DNA from: Oscillospiraceae bacterium
GTDB taxonomy: Bacteria; Bacillota; Clostridia; Oscillospirales; Acutalibacteraceae
DNA: 64,000 nt
Assembly: GCA_015066015.1 (NCBI GenBank)
Contig: SVPE01000002.1
Span: 124,001-188,000, forward strand
Reading direction: 5' to 3'
Below are positions 37,038 to 45,236 of this stretch, piece by piece. Under the pieces are notes generated by a model. It saw nothing but the letters and a program-made list of their open reading frames with translations. It was not told the origin of the DNA and searched no databases. Each line of letters opens with the position of its first letter. The stretch's first letter is position 1. The position numbers and the translations under genes were made by a program.

Positions 37038-37682
37038 TTATAATTTTGAAAAACCGTAACTGTTGATAAGTGCGTCAATTTTTACCTTTTCCTTACATAA
37101 GGGACATTCATGTGCAGGTACTGTAAAATAATCTCCCAGGTCACCTGGGTTGAATACCGATTCGACAGGATAACCTCCGCATTCCTTACGGGTTGCGAAT
37201 ATTGATGCAATACCTACGACTTTGCCGCCATAATATCTGATAGCATCAATAGCTGAATTTGCAGTATTACCTGTTGCAACGGAAATTGCAAGCACCAGAA
37301 CGTGCTTATCCTTTACCATAGGCACAATATTATCTCTGAGCAACAACTGAGAGTTGCCTGTCGTTTCAGGAGTCACAACATAAATTGTCTGATGTGCATT
37401 GATATTCATAAATGAATTTTTTGTAAGCTCGTCAGCAAGGCAGGTTCCGATAACCTCCATTCCGTCAAGGCAGAGAATAGTGTCAACAATCTTTGTATTA
37501 TAGTTGTTGTTGCGACAGAGCTCTCTTGCAACTGCTTTTGCTTCAGACAGTCTGGATTTCTGTGCAGCAACATCGATATAATAGTTACTGTGTGAATGAG
37601 AAGAAACAAAGTGTCCCTTTGATACACGAAGAACAAGATCGCTGTGCTTAGTTGTGATTTTTGCAGTTTTCTGTGTAGGCAT
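37038..37682 (-). CDS. Phosphoribosyltransferase-like protein (PyrE-like)
   Basis: A 214-residue protein of the type I PRTase fold, most like orotate phosphoribosyltransferases. The PRPP loop region reads KHVLVLAISVATGNTANSAI where active enzymes usually have two acidic residues before the TG (VVDDVITTG); both acids are missing here. A CPLC motif near the C-terminus, with an upstream Cys, may bind zinc. It may be a non-orotate PRTase or a ligand-binding relative. It starts behind AAGGAGG as a single gene. Confidence 0.65.
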   Translation of the reverse strand: MPTQKTAKITTKHSDLVLRVSKGHFVSSHSHSNYYIDVAAQKSRLSEAKAVARELCRNNNYNTKIVDTILCLDGMEVIGTCLADELTKNSFMNINAHQTIYVVTPETTGNSQLLLRDNIVPMVKDKHVLVLAISVATGNTANSAIDAIRYYGGKVVGIASIFATRKECGGYPVESVFNPGDLGDYFTVPAHECPLCKEKVKIDALINSYGFSKL

Positions 37683-38275
37683 TAAAAATACCTCCTTGTT
37701 TTTTGTTTACGCCTATAATATATGTAATTATCGTACAATATTTTTATAAAAAATTCAAGGTTTTTGAGCAAATTTATTTAAAAATAAAAAAGCTCTGCAC
37801 AATCCGGACTACTGATGATGAAAAATATATCAGGGACAGTGTATAATGACAGAAAGCTTTTACTTGCCATATCCCGAAATCATAAAACATAACAAGACAT
37901 TGCCGACAATAATATAAGCTGAGCAAAGGAGATAAAGAAAAACAGCCTCTTTTGAGGATGATTGAGATTTTTTGAAAAAACGAGGTGTTTTTTCCACACT
38001 TAAGCAATAAGTATCTTCGTTACTCCTCTTTATAACATTCTGTCAATAACTATAACGTTAAAAAAGTTCAACTATCTTTTAACATCTCACCATACACAAA
38101 GTAATTTATATACGGTTTAATATGTTATTCAGTTTCAACCACTTGACTTTTACGCTTTGATGTGTTAAATTTATAAAGTGTTTTTTAAGTCACCAATAAT
38201 CGTTAAGTTAAAAAAAACAGAAATGAAAAACTATTCAAAGATATAACAGTACCTTGTAAAGGAGAAAAAATCAAA
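37683..38275. other. AT-rich intergenic region between divergent genes
   Basis: No gene is seen. TTGACT, a 17-bp spacer and TAAATT near 38144-38172 is a possible promoter for the acyl-CoA synthetase gene. A run of AACTAT/TTAAC-rich sequence precedes it. The minus-strand frames here lack ribosome binding sites. Confidence 0.4.
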
Positions 38276-39910
38276 ATGGTAATCACAGATTTACTTGAAC
38301 GTAACGCTCGGCTCAAGGGTTCAGAAATTGCTCTTGTTGAAATTAATCCCTCAGAGGAGCGTGACAGTGCCGTAACCTGGAGAGAGGCAAGTCTTATAGA
38401 AAGTGCAAACGCAGGTACACCCTACCGCCGTGAAATAACTTGGAAAAGCTTTGAGCGCAGAGCAAACCGCTTTGCAAATCTTCTTCTCAGCCGCGGCTTC
38501 AAAAAAGGTACAAAGGTTGCAATTCTTCTTATGAACTCACTTGAATGGTTACCTCTTTACTTCGGCATTCTTAAAGCAGGCTGCATTGCAGTGCCCATGA
38601 ACTTTCGTTATTCAGGAGATGAGATTAAATACTGCCTCGAGCTTGCAGACTGTGAAGTCCTCATCTTCGGCAAGGAATTCATCGAACGAATTGATTCAAT
38701 TACGAACAACATTCCAGCTGTTAAAACGATGTTCTATGTAGGTAAGGACGGTCCTGCCTACAGTGAAGATTGCTGTGCAATGATGAACTTCTGCTCATCC
38801 GAAGCACCTCCGGTTATACTGAAAGAAGACGATTACGCAGCAATTTACTTCTCATCAGGTACCACCGGATTCCCGAAAGCTATTCTGCATAACCACAAGG
38901 CTCTTATTTCATCCTGTCAGACAGAGCAGAAGCACCACGGACAGACAGAGGACGACGTTTTCCTTTGTATTCCTCCCCTTTACCACACAGGTGCGAAAAT
39001 GCATTGGTTCGGCAGTCTCCTCAGTGGCAGTAAGGCTGTTCTTCTCAGGGGTGTTAAGCCCGAATGGATTCTTCGTACAATCACAGAAGAAAAATGTACA
39101 ATCGTCTGGCTTCTTGTACCCTGGGCTCAGGATATGCTTGATGCAATCAATAGCGGAAGAGTCAACCTTGATGATTATCTTCTTTCACAATGGAGACTTA
39201 TGCACATCGGTGCTCAGCCTGTACCTCCAAGCCTTATCAAGCGTTGGATGAGTATATTTCCCCACCATCAGTACGACACAAACTATGGTCTTTCAGAATC
39301 AATCGGTCCCGGCTGTGTGCATCTCGGTGTTGAAAACATCCACAAGGTCGGCGCAATCGGCAAACCCGGCTATCTCTGGGAAGCAAAGATTGTTGACGAA
39401 AAGGGTAATGAAGTTGCCAAAGGCGATATTGGCGAACTCATTGTCAAAGGTCCCGGCGTAATGCTTTGCTACTACAAAAACGAAGAAGCTTCGAACGAAG
39501 TTCTCAAAGACGGTTGGCTTTATACAGGCGATATGGGTCGTGAAGATGAAGACGGCTTTATCTACCTCGTCGACCGTAAGAAGGACGTTGTTATCTCAGG
39601 TGGTGAAAATATCTATCCTGTACAGATCGAAGATGCTCTTCGCAAGCACGATAAAATCAAGGATGTTGCAGTTATCGGCATTCCTGATGAACGTCTGGGC
39701 GAGAAAACCCTTGCAATTATCGAACTCAAAGACGGCATGAGCTGTACAGAAGAAGATATCAACGAATTCTGCAAGGCTCTTCCCCGATACAAGAGACCGA
39801 GAAAGATTATCTTCGAAAAAGTTCCCAGAAATCCCACCGGAAAGATTGAAAAGCCTGTTCTTCGCAAAAAGTACTGTCAGGGCAGCCTCGTAGAAGCACA
39901 AATAAAATAA
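38276..39910 (+). CDS. Acyl-CoA synthetase (AMP-forming)
   Basis: A 544-residue adenylate-forming enzyme that activates a carboxylic acid to its CoA thioester. The signature P-loop is IYFSSGTTGFPKAIL near residue 200; YGLSESIGPG, YTGDMGREDEDG, DRKKDVVISGGENIYP and the catalytic lysine in NPTGKIEKPVLRKKY are all intact. The layout is that of medium/long-chain or aryl-acid CoA ligases; the substrate is undetermined. It starts behind AAAGGAG and ends at its own terminator, just before a second CoA-ligase operon. Confidence 0.85.
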   Translation: MVITDLLERNARLKGSEIALVEINPSEERDSAVTWREASLIESANAGTPYRREITWKSFERRANRFANLLLSRGFKKGTKVAILLMNSLEWLPLYFGILKAGCIAVPMNFRYSGDEIKYCLELADCEVLIFGKEFIERIDSITNNIPAVKTMFYVGKDGPAYSEDCCAMMNFCSSEAPPVILKEDDYAAIYFSSGTTGFPKAILHNHKALISSCQTEQKHHGQTEDDVFLCIPPLYHTGAKMHWFGSLLSGSKAVLLRGVKPEWILRTITEEKCTIVWLLVPWAQDMLDAINSGRVNLDDYLLSQWRLMHIGAQPVPPSLIKRWMSIFPHHQYDTNYGLSESIGPGCVHLGVENIHKVGAIGKPGYLWEAKIVDEKGNEVAKGDIGELIVKGPGVMLCYYKNEEASNEVLKDGWLYTGDMGREDEDGFIYLVDRKKDVVISGGENIYPVQIEDALRKHDKIKDVAVIGIPDERLGEKTLAIIELKDGMSCTEEDINEFCKALPRYKRPRKIIFEKVPRNPTGKIEKPVLRKKYCQGSLVEAQIK

Positions 39911-39921
39911 AACATTTCAAA

Positions 39922-39966
39922 ACCTGTCTTATGATTTAGTCTTCATGCATAAGACAGGTATATTTT
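39922..39966 (+). terminator. Terminator after the acyl-CoA synthetase gene
   Basis: ACCTGTCTTAT pairs with ATAAGACAGGT, followed by ATATTTTATT. Confidence 0.75.
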
Positions 39967-40050
39967 ATTGAATTTCTACGACTTTATTAATATAAATTCA
40001 ATCCGATTAAAGATTTTTCGTATAATATTTCATTTTTTTCATGAAAAGTA

Positions 40051-40079
40051 TTGACATTTAAAAATCAAAGGAATATAAT
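40051..40079 (+). promoter_or_regulatory. Consensus promoter of the paaK T-box leader
   Basis: A perfect TTGACA, 17-bp spacer and TATAAT. Confidence 0.85.
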
Positions 40080-40085
40080 CCAAAG

Positions 40086-40410
40086 CATAAACAGCGAACC
40101 GATAGGTAGTTGTTTACAACTAAATGCAATGAGCAGAAACCAGTAGGTTGGAAATAATCTGGAGAGAGTTGCCGGTTGGTGCGAGGCAAAGAAGATGTCC
40201 TTCACGAATTCCTTCTGTTAGCAGTGCGCTGAACAAGAGAAATCTTTAGTAGGATGCAACGGGAGTTCCCGTTACAGAACTAGGGTATGTCAGTACCTGA
40301 TAAGGTTGTTGTTGTGAAACAGCAACGAACTGAGGTGGTACCACGGGATAGTTGATTTTCTCGTCCTCTGTATTCTTTTTTCGGAATGCACAGGGCGTTT
40401 TTTGTTTACC
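40086..40410 (+). ncRNA. T-box leader of the paaK-ACT operon
   Basis: The T-box motif GAGGTGGTACCACGGG lies at 40332-40347. Its TGGT bulge pairs with an ACCA tRNA end, as in Phe and Tyr tRNAs. The stem I distal motif AGAGAGTTGCCGGTTGGTG is clear at 40163-40181. The candidate specifier TTC (Phe) lies at 40209-40211 in CGAATTCC, the usual context. A terminator (CCTCTGTATTC with GAATGCACAGG, then GCGTTTTTTG) ends the leader at about 40375-40407. Low aromatic amino acid supply should therefore switch on the downstream genes. Confidence 0.85.
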
Positions 40411-40479
40411 CTTTTCGCACTCCGGGATAATATTACGGTCTGAGTAAGAATCAGATACAACTAAGAAAGGGTGTTATAA

Positions 40480-41787
40480 ATGGCACAGAATTACTACCAG
40501 AAAGAAATTGAAACAATGCCGGTTGAAGAAATGAAAAAACTTCAATCGGAAAAGCTCGTTAAGCAGGTAAAGCACGTTTATGAAAATGTACCTTACTATC
40601 GCAATCTTATGGATGAAAAAGGTGTAAAACCTGAAGATATCAACGGAATTGAAGATTTACATAAGCTCCCGTTTCTTACAAAAGCAGATTTACGTGACGC
40701 TTATCCTTACGGCCTTCTCGCAAAACCTCTTGATGATTGTGTACGTATTCAGTCAACATCAGGCACAACAGGCCGCCGTGTAGTTGCTTTCTACACACAG
40801 AAAGACGTTGATTTATGGGAAGACTGCTGTGCCCGTGCAATCGTTGCTGCAGGCGGTTCGAACAAGGATGTATGTCAGGTTGCTTACGGCTACGGTCTTT
40901 TCACAGGAGGCCCCGGTCTTAACGGTGGCTCACATAAGGTCGGCTGTCTCACTCTTCCTATGTCATCAGGTAATACCGAAAGACAGATTCAGTTTATGAC
41001 AGATCTCGGCGCAACCATTCTTTGCTGTACGCCCTCATATGCTGCATATATAGGTGAAACACTCAAAGACCAGGGATACAAGCCTGAGGATATTCCTCTT
41101 AAAGCAGGTATCTTCGGTGCAGAGCCTTGGACAGAAGAAATGCGCAGAGGCATTGAAGCTACACTCGGCATAAAGGCTTACGACATTTACGGCCTTACCG
41201 AAACAAGCGGACCCGGCGTTGCTTTTGAATGCAGTGAGCAGACAGGTATGCACATTAACGAAGACCATTTCTATGCAGAAATCATTGATCCCGATACAGG
41301 TGAAGTTCTTCCCGAAGGAAGCAAGGGTGAGCTTGTATTTACTTCCCTTGATAAAGAAGCTTTCCCTCTTCTGCGTTACCGTACCCGTGACATTTGTGTT
41401 CTCTCACGTAAAAAGTGTTCCTGCGGACGTACTCTTATCAAAATGGCAAAGCCTATGGGCAGAACAGACGATATGCTTATTATCCGTGGCGTAAATGTTT
41501 TCCCGAGCCAGATTGAAACTGTTCTTCTTAAAGAAGGCTATGAGCCCAACTATCAGATTGTTGTTGACAGAAAGAACAATACCGATACCTTCGAAGTAAA
41601 TGTCGAAATGACGTCAGACAAATTCACTGATAAGGTTGCCGACATTATTGCTATGGAAAAATCCCTTGCCAATGCATTGAAGGTTATGCTTGGTATAAAT
41701 CCTGCAGTTCATCTTGTTGCACCCAAGAGCATTACAAGAAGCGAAGGCAAGGCAGTACGTGTTATCGATAAGAGAAAGCTTATATAA
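40480..41787 (+). CDS. paaK: Phenylacetate--CoA ligase family protein
   Basis: A 435-residue adenylate-forming ligase that activates aryl-acetic acids (phenylacetate, indoleacetate) to CoA esters. Family motifs are VPYYRNLMDEKG, QSTSGTTGRRVVAFYT, YDIYGLTETSGPGVAFEC, LRYRTRDIC with the cysteines of KKCSCGRTL, and RTDDMLIIRGVNVFPSQIE. It starts behind AAAGGGTG. A partner ACT-domain gene follows by 17 bases. T-box control by an aromatic tRNA suggests it serves amino acid synthesis from scavenged aryl acids rather than breakdown. Confidence 0.9.
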   Translation: MAQNYYQKEIETMPVEEMKKLQSEKLVKQVKHVYENVPYYRNLMDEKGVKPEDINGIEDLHKLPFLTKADLRDAYPYGLLAKPLDDCVRIQSTSGTTGRRVVAFYTQKDVDLWEDCCARAIVAAGGSNKDVCQVAYGYGLFTGGPGLNGGSHKVGCLTLPMSSGNTERQIQFMTDLGATILCCTPSYAAYIGETLKDQGYKPEDIPLKAGIFGAEPWTEEMRRGIEATLGIKAYDIYGLTETSGPGVAFECSEQTGMHINEDHFYAEIIDPDTGEVLPEGSKGELVFTSLDKEAFPLLRYRTRDICVLSRKKCSCGRTLIKMAKPMGRTDDMLIIRGVNVFPSQIETVLLKEGYEPNYQIVVDRKNNTDTFEVNVEMTSDKFTDKVADIIAMEKSLANALKVMLGINPAVHLVAPKSITRSEGKAVRVIDKRKLI

Positions 41788-41804
41788 AACAAGGAGGATT
41801 TGTT

Positions 41805-42236
41805 ATGGCTATTAAACAATTAACAGTATTTGTAGAAAACAAGCAGGGCGCATTGGTTTCCATAACCAGGGCACTTTCTGAGCACAACATCAACATGAGA
41901 GCTCTCTCTATTGCGGAAACTCAGGATTTCGGTATGCTTCGTATTATCGTCAACGATACTGCAACGGCAGAAAGAGTTCTTGCTGACGAAGGCTATCTCA
42001 TAAAGGTAAATGATGTTGTCGGAGTAAAAATCGGCGACGCTCCCGGCAAGCTTTCCGGTGCACTCAGTGTTCTTGATGAAAAGAAAATCAATATGGATTA
42101 TCTTTACGCTTTTATGTCCCGTACAGAAAAACACGCTTATGTTGTAATAAGAGTGGAAGACAATGCTTTAGCTGAAAAAGCACTTGAGGATGCAGGCTAT
42201 CACATTATTACTGATGCAGATGTAAACAAGCTTTAA
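41805..42236 (+). CDS. Tandem ACT-domain protein
   Basis: A 143-residue protein made of two ACT domains (about 3-70 and 72-140), each beginning with a strand and the typical GALVSITRALSEHNINM or GKLSGALSVLDEKKINM helix. ACT pairs bind amino acids and regulate enzymes. Adjacent to paaK in many clostridia, it probably senses an aromatic amino acid and modulates the ligase or a partner oxidoreductase. Ribosome binding site AAGGAGG. Confidence 0.88.
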   Translation: MAIKQLTVFVENKQGALVSITRALSEHNINMRALSIAETQDFGMLRIIVNDTATAERVLADEGYLIKVNDVVGVKIGDAPGKLSGALSVLDEKKINMDYLYAFMSRTEKHAYVVIRVEDNALAEKALEDAGYHIITDADVNKL

Positions 42237-42257
42237 GATAAAATAATAACAATATAT

Positions 42258-42286
42258 AAGGGGGCTGTAAAAACAGCCCCTTTTCT
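42258..42286 (+). terminator. Terminator of the paaK operon
   Basis: GGGGCTGT pairs with ACAGCCCC around AAAAA, followed by TTTTC. Confidence 0.85.
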
Positions 42287-42338
42287 TTGGCGCTTTAGCG
42301 TGATTTTGTTTCTCAGCCTGAAAATTTTTCTGAATAAT

Positions 42339-42527
42339 TCAAATAGCTTTAACATATTCAAAAGAAACAACATCACCTTTGAATACTATATCTCCTAAAA
42401 ATACAAACAGTATAGTGGTCCCTGATTCAACATCTTTTCGTATTTCCCTGCACAACCGCCTCAATATGTTGTTCGCGGTACTTCCGTTAAATGATTTCGA
42501 CAAATGCAAATCTGACAAAAAACTCAT
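42339..42527 (-). pseudogene. N-terminal fragment of a metallophosphoesterase
   Basis: Sixty-two codons beginning SFLSDLHLSKSF and containing FVFLGDIVFKGDVVSFEYVKAI. The Asp-x-His and Gly-Asp motifs match the first two metal-binding blocks of calcineurin-like phosphoesterases, in the variant with GDI...G...EY that is often found in accessory loci. The frame then stops against the paaK terminator, and the Asn and His motifs are missing. It is a broken remnant at the left margin of the island. Confidence 0.5.
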
Positions 42528-42739
42528 CTTATTCCTCTTTCGCTACAAAATTACATTTAACTTTATTATACTCCTATTACAACGATTCTTTAATTAACCT
42601 TACACCATAAAAACAGGACAACCTAAGCCATCCTCTTTAATATATTACATATTCATTTATCGTAAAACCGACTGTTTACATTTTTGCCATCTCTCGGATC
42701 AATCTGCTAACAGTCTCTTATGTTTTTTAGTCGTTTGCT

Positions 42740-43120
42740 TACATCAAAATTTTAGAAAAAAGCTTTCTTTGCATATTTTTTGCATCAATTGATGTAAATT
42801 TGATGTATGATGTAAGTTTTTGGAGTTTTATACCCCTCAAAACCCCAGTAAAATAGGGGTTATTGAGAGTTTTATTTATCCAATGACTTCATTGTGGGGA
42901 AAAGAACAACCGGTTTTTTTGCCCTTTCATATAACTTCACATAACCTCACTTAACTCGAAAACCCTTGATTTTACAAGGTTTCTGAGACCACGCAAAAAA
43001 TGTAACCTCACGCAACTTCACTTAACTTTTCAATCGTTTGGGGTAAAATTGGGGTAAAACGGGGTAGGTTTTTTGAGGGCGGATTTGAGGCTGATTTCGT
43101 GGTTGTTTTTTGATTATTTG
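42740..43120. repeat. Left att-like direct repeat of the accessory island
   Basis: Matches 57340-57698 in the same orientation. Inside, 10-bp arm units of the form NNAACYTCAC recur (42931-42956 and 43002-43026) on both sides of the inverted repeat AACCCTTG-ATTTTA-CAAGGTTT at about 42961-42982. A shared stretch CAATCGTTTGGGGTAAA and GGGGTAAAACGGGGTAGG follows. Arm sites around a core palindrome are typical of tyrosine-recombinase attachment sites. No gene is present in 42528-43213. Confidence 0.75.
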
Positions 43121-43213
43121 TGTATTTTACTGTATGGTTAATTTTAGCACGGTTGTTAAAATTAAGCTTAATGTTGGGAATCGTTTTTGTGGTTAAGCAA
43201 GGGCGCAAATAAC

Positions 43214-43987
43214 TTATTCATCACTTTCGGATTGATTTTTAGCCTTAAGTTTACGAAGAATTTCATCCTTACTGCTTTGCTTTTTCTTAAGGTTATTCAA
43301 AATAGAATCAACATTTTCGGTTGTGGTAACACCGGGATAATCATGCTGAAATTCAAGGAGTGTTTCCTTGGATTTCTTTTCTTCATCTGAAACTGCTTTA
43401 TAGAGCTGTTCAAAGTTACCTTTTTCCATTGTGCCTTCAATGAAATCTCTTGAATCAGATGACAGCTTATCCCAACTGCTGTATAAATTTGTTACAGCTG
43501 TTTTTATCATTTCCAATGTTATCGGCTTATTCCGCTTCTCATGTTCAGCAAGAATACCTACGATATCGGACAAATCGTTCTTATACTTTCTGCCCGCCAT
43601 AAGCTTCATTGCGATAAGATATTCAGCTGAAACTGTTCTCACCTGTAATACATTAGAGAATTCTTTATAGTGAACCGAATATGCTGACAGTTTAGGAGTA
43701 TAAGATGCTGTTTTCATAAAGTCTGCATTTAACCATCCGTTAGGAAGATTAAATTTATCACCGACTTTATTTATAGCTTCCTTCATTGAAGAAGCAGCCT
43801 TGATAACGGCATCCACATCCGTTGTCATTTCACGGAAGCCATAGTTAGCAAGAATAGCCGCACCGCCGATTAAGATAATCTCCGAGGGCATTCCCTTACC
43901 GACTAATTTTCTGTATTCCTTACCAAGCTCTTTTAAATATAAATCAAGATTTTCTTTATTAAAGGTATTCTGATTATCAGTAGACAT
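43214..43987 (-). CDS. Nucleotidyltransferase-like toxin candidate (DUF6036/AbiEii type)
   Basis: A 257-residue protein. The region IILIGGAAILANYGFREMTTDVDAVI near residues 37-62 has the GG...A...G..R.TxDxD pattern of minimal nucleotidyltransferases such as AbiEii and DUF6036 proteins. The C-terminal part is a charged helical tail. Its start overlaps the end of the HTH gene by 11 bases, the usual order of antitoxin then toxin. A toxin-antitoxin or abortive-infection role is inferred. Confidence 0.7.
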   Translation of the reverse strand: MSTDNQNTFNKENLDLYLKELGKEYRKLVGKGMPSEIILIGGAAILANYGFREMTTDVDAVIKAASSMKEAINKVGDKFNLPNGWLNADFMKTASYTPKLSAYSVHYKEFSNVLQVRTVSAEYLIAMKLMAGRKYKNDLSDIVGILAEHEKRNKPITLEMIKTAVTNLYSSWDKLSSDSRDFIEGTMEKGNFEQLYKAVSDEEKKSKETLLEFQHDYPGVTTTENVDSILNNLKKKQSSKDEILRKLKAKNQSESDE

Positions 43988-44546
43988 TTCTTACCTCGCT
44001 TTCTATGATGTTAAATCTTAAAAATTCAGGTATAGCTTCATTCATTGCTTTGCTCTTTATCTTGTTATCTTTTGAAACCGCTGTCGCTGCAACAATACTT
44101 GAGGGATACAGAGTTTCAGAGAGCTTTTGCTTTCTCAGTTCGCTATACTCTTCACAGTAAGGCACATCATTAACTCTGCTGACATAGTCAAGCATTGCAA
44201 GAAGATAAAAGCATTCCGCATACCAATGACGGTTATAGTAATCAAATATTTCGTTACTTTCAAGCGTATCAATGATGAAATCAATATCGCCGAGTTCCTT
44301 TAACTTATGGCAAACATTACTCTTAAAAAGCTCAAAACTTGTTCGTTTAACAAAACAAGGCTCCAGCAATTCTTCCATAGTAACGCCCAAAACTTTTGAT
44401 AATTTATACACTGTTTCAGCACTACATTTTTTTAGCTCAGCCTTGCCCGAAAGAATATCGGTCAGAGTTGTATAGGGAATATCACTGTTTTTCGACAAAC
44501 GGTATCTTGAAATATTTTTGCTTTCCATTATCTGATTAAGCATCAT
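43977..44546 (-). CDS. XRE-type HTH regulator, antitoxin candidate
   Basis: A 189-residue protein. Residues 1-60 form an XRE helix-turn-helix (MLNQIMESKNISRYRLSKNS, DIPYTTLTDILSGKAELKK). The remainder is helical and unknown. I place the start at the ATG at 44546, seven bases after AGGTG; a GTG three codons earlier overlaps that site. It is cotranscribed with the overlapping nucleotidyltransferase gene and probably represses the pair. Confidence 0.7.
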   Translation of the reverse strand: MMLNQIMESKNISRYRLSKNSDIPYTTLTDILSGKAELKKCSAETVYKLSKVLGVTMEELLEPCFVKRTSFELFKSNVCHKLKELGDIDFIIDTLESNEIFDYYNRHWYAECFYLLAMLDYVSRVNDVPYCEEYSELRKQKLSETLYPSSIVAATAVSKDNKIKSKAMNEAIPEFLRFNIIESEVRNVY

Positions 44547-44576
44547 TGTAATCACCTGCCTTCACTATTATTATAT

Positions 44577-44602
44577 CGGTCAACCGTGATAATGTCAACC
44601 GG
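44577..44602. promoter_or_regulatory. Candidate operator of the HTH/nucleotidyltransferase pair
   Basis: The heptamer GTCAACC occurs twice, 15 bp apart, in CGGTCAACCGTGATAATGTC followed by AACCGG. It sits 30 bases before the HTH start, where the product could bind. Confidence 0.45.
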
Positions 44603-44714
44603 AAAATTTATAATATTTTTTACTGTTTACGGTAACATAATAACTTTTGTTATATAAAAAATCATCCTCTTGCAAGTGCGATAATTGACTTTTTTCATTT
44701 TTTCGTAGTAAATC

Positions 44715-44836
44715 TTACATAATATCGAGGTGCCTACAAGATTAGAAATCCTGCTTGGTAACAGCAAGTGATTATATTATACAGAGAATTTAATAAAAAG
44801 GCATTATCGACTAAAAAAATCGATAATGCCTTTTTT
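44715..44836 (+). ncRNA. Possible small RNA ending in a strong terminator
   Basis: TTACATAAT at 44713-44721 could be a -10 element. Downstream, GATTAGAAATC and CTTGGTAACAGCAAG can form small hairpins, and GGCATTATCGA/TCGATAATGCC followed by six T residues is an excellent terminator (44795-44836). No ORF fits. The terminator is also symmetrical enough to stop minus-strand transcripts. The RNA itself is a weak proposal. Confidence 0.3.
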
Positions 44837-44939
44837 ATTATGCTTTTTGCAAGCCGCTTGACTTCTTCAGAACAACGTAGTTCATCACGGTGTTTTTATG
44901 TTTTTCCATTGTATACTTCACTTGCCATCTAACACATAA

Positions 44940-45236
44940 TCACCATAGTTTCCAGGAGGATACTTCATTATAGTTTCCGCCTGTATGAACTACTCCATGA
45001 CGATCTCCTAACACATTCTCTTCAATCGTATAGTATTTACCATCTCCGGTTGATACAACTGTTCCATCAGTTTTTAGACCGACAGCATAATTCCAGTGAA
45101 TATCAAAATCGGAATCCGCAGAAGTATCTACCCATACAATATTCGTCCATGATTCAACTTCGCTCTTAATGTCAGCATTCTGTGAATAGACATATCCTAT
45201 TTCTGATTCATAGTAAATGTCATCACTTACATATTT
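44940..45236 (-). pseudogene. C-terminal fragment of an RCC1-repeat protein
   Basis: An open stretch with no start codon that encodes SWTNIVWVDTSADSDFDIHW, NYAVGLKTDGTVVSTGDGKY and a terminal NEVSSWKLW. VGLKxDGTVV and the SWKL ending match the RCC1-like repeat proteins encoded further along the island. It begins out of frame just where the DUF6273 gene ends. It is the remnant of another family member. Confidence 0.65.

Noticed and set aside
37774-38007. A 77-codon minus-strand frame in the intergenic gap
   Set aside because: No ribosome binding site, Cys/Phe-rich random-looking sequence, no family resemblance.
40086-40410. Structured leader considered as a tRNA or other riboswitch
   Set aside because: The T-box motif, AGAGAG loop and terminator/antiterminator identify it as a T-box; no tRNA cloverleaf is present.
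43008-43208. A 66-codon minus-strand frame over the left att-like repeat
   Set aside because: It has no ribosome binding site, and the corresponding frame in the right repeat is not conserved.
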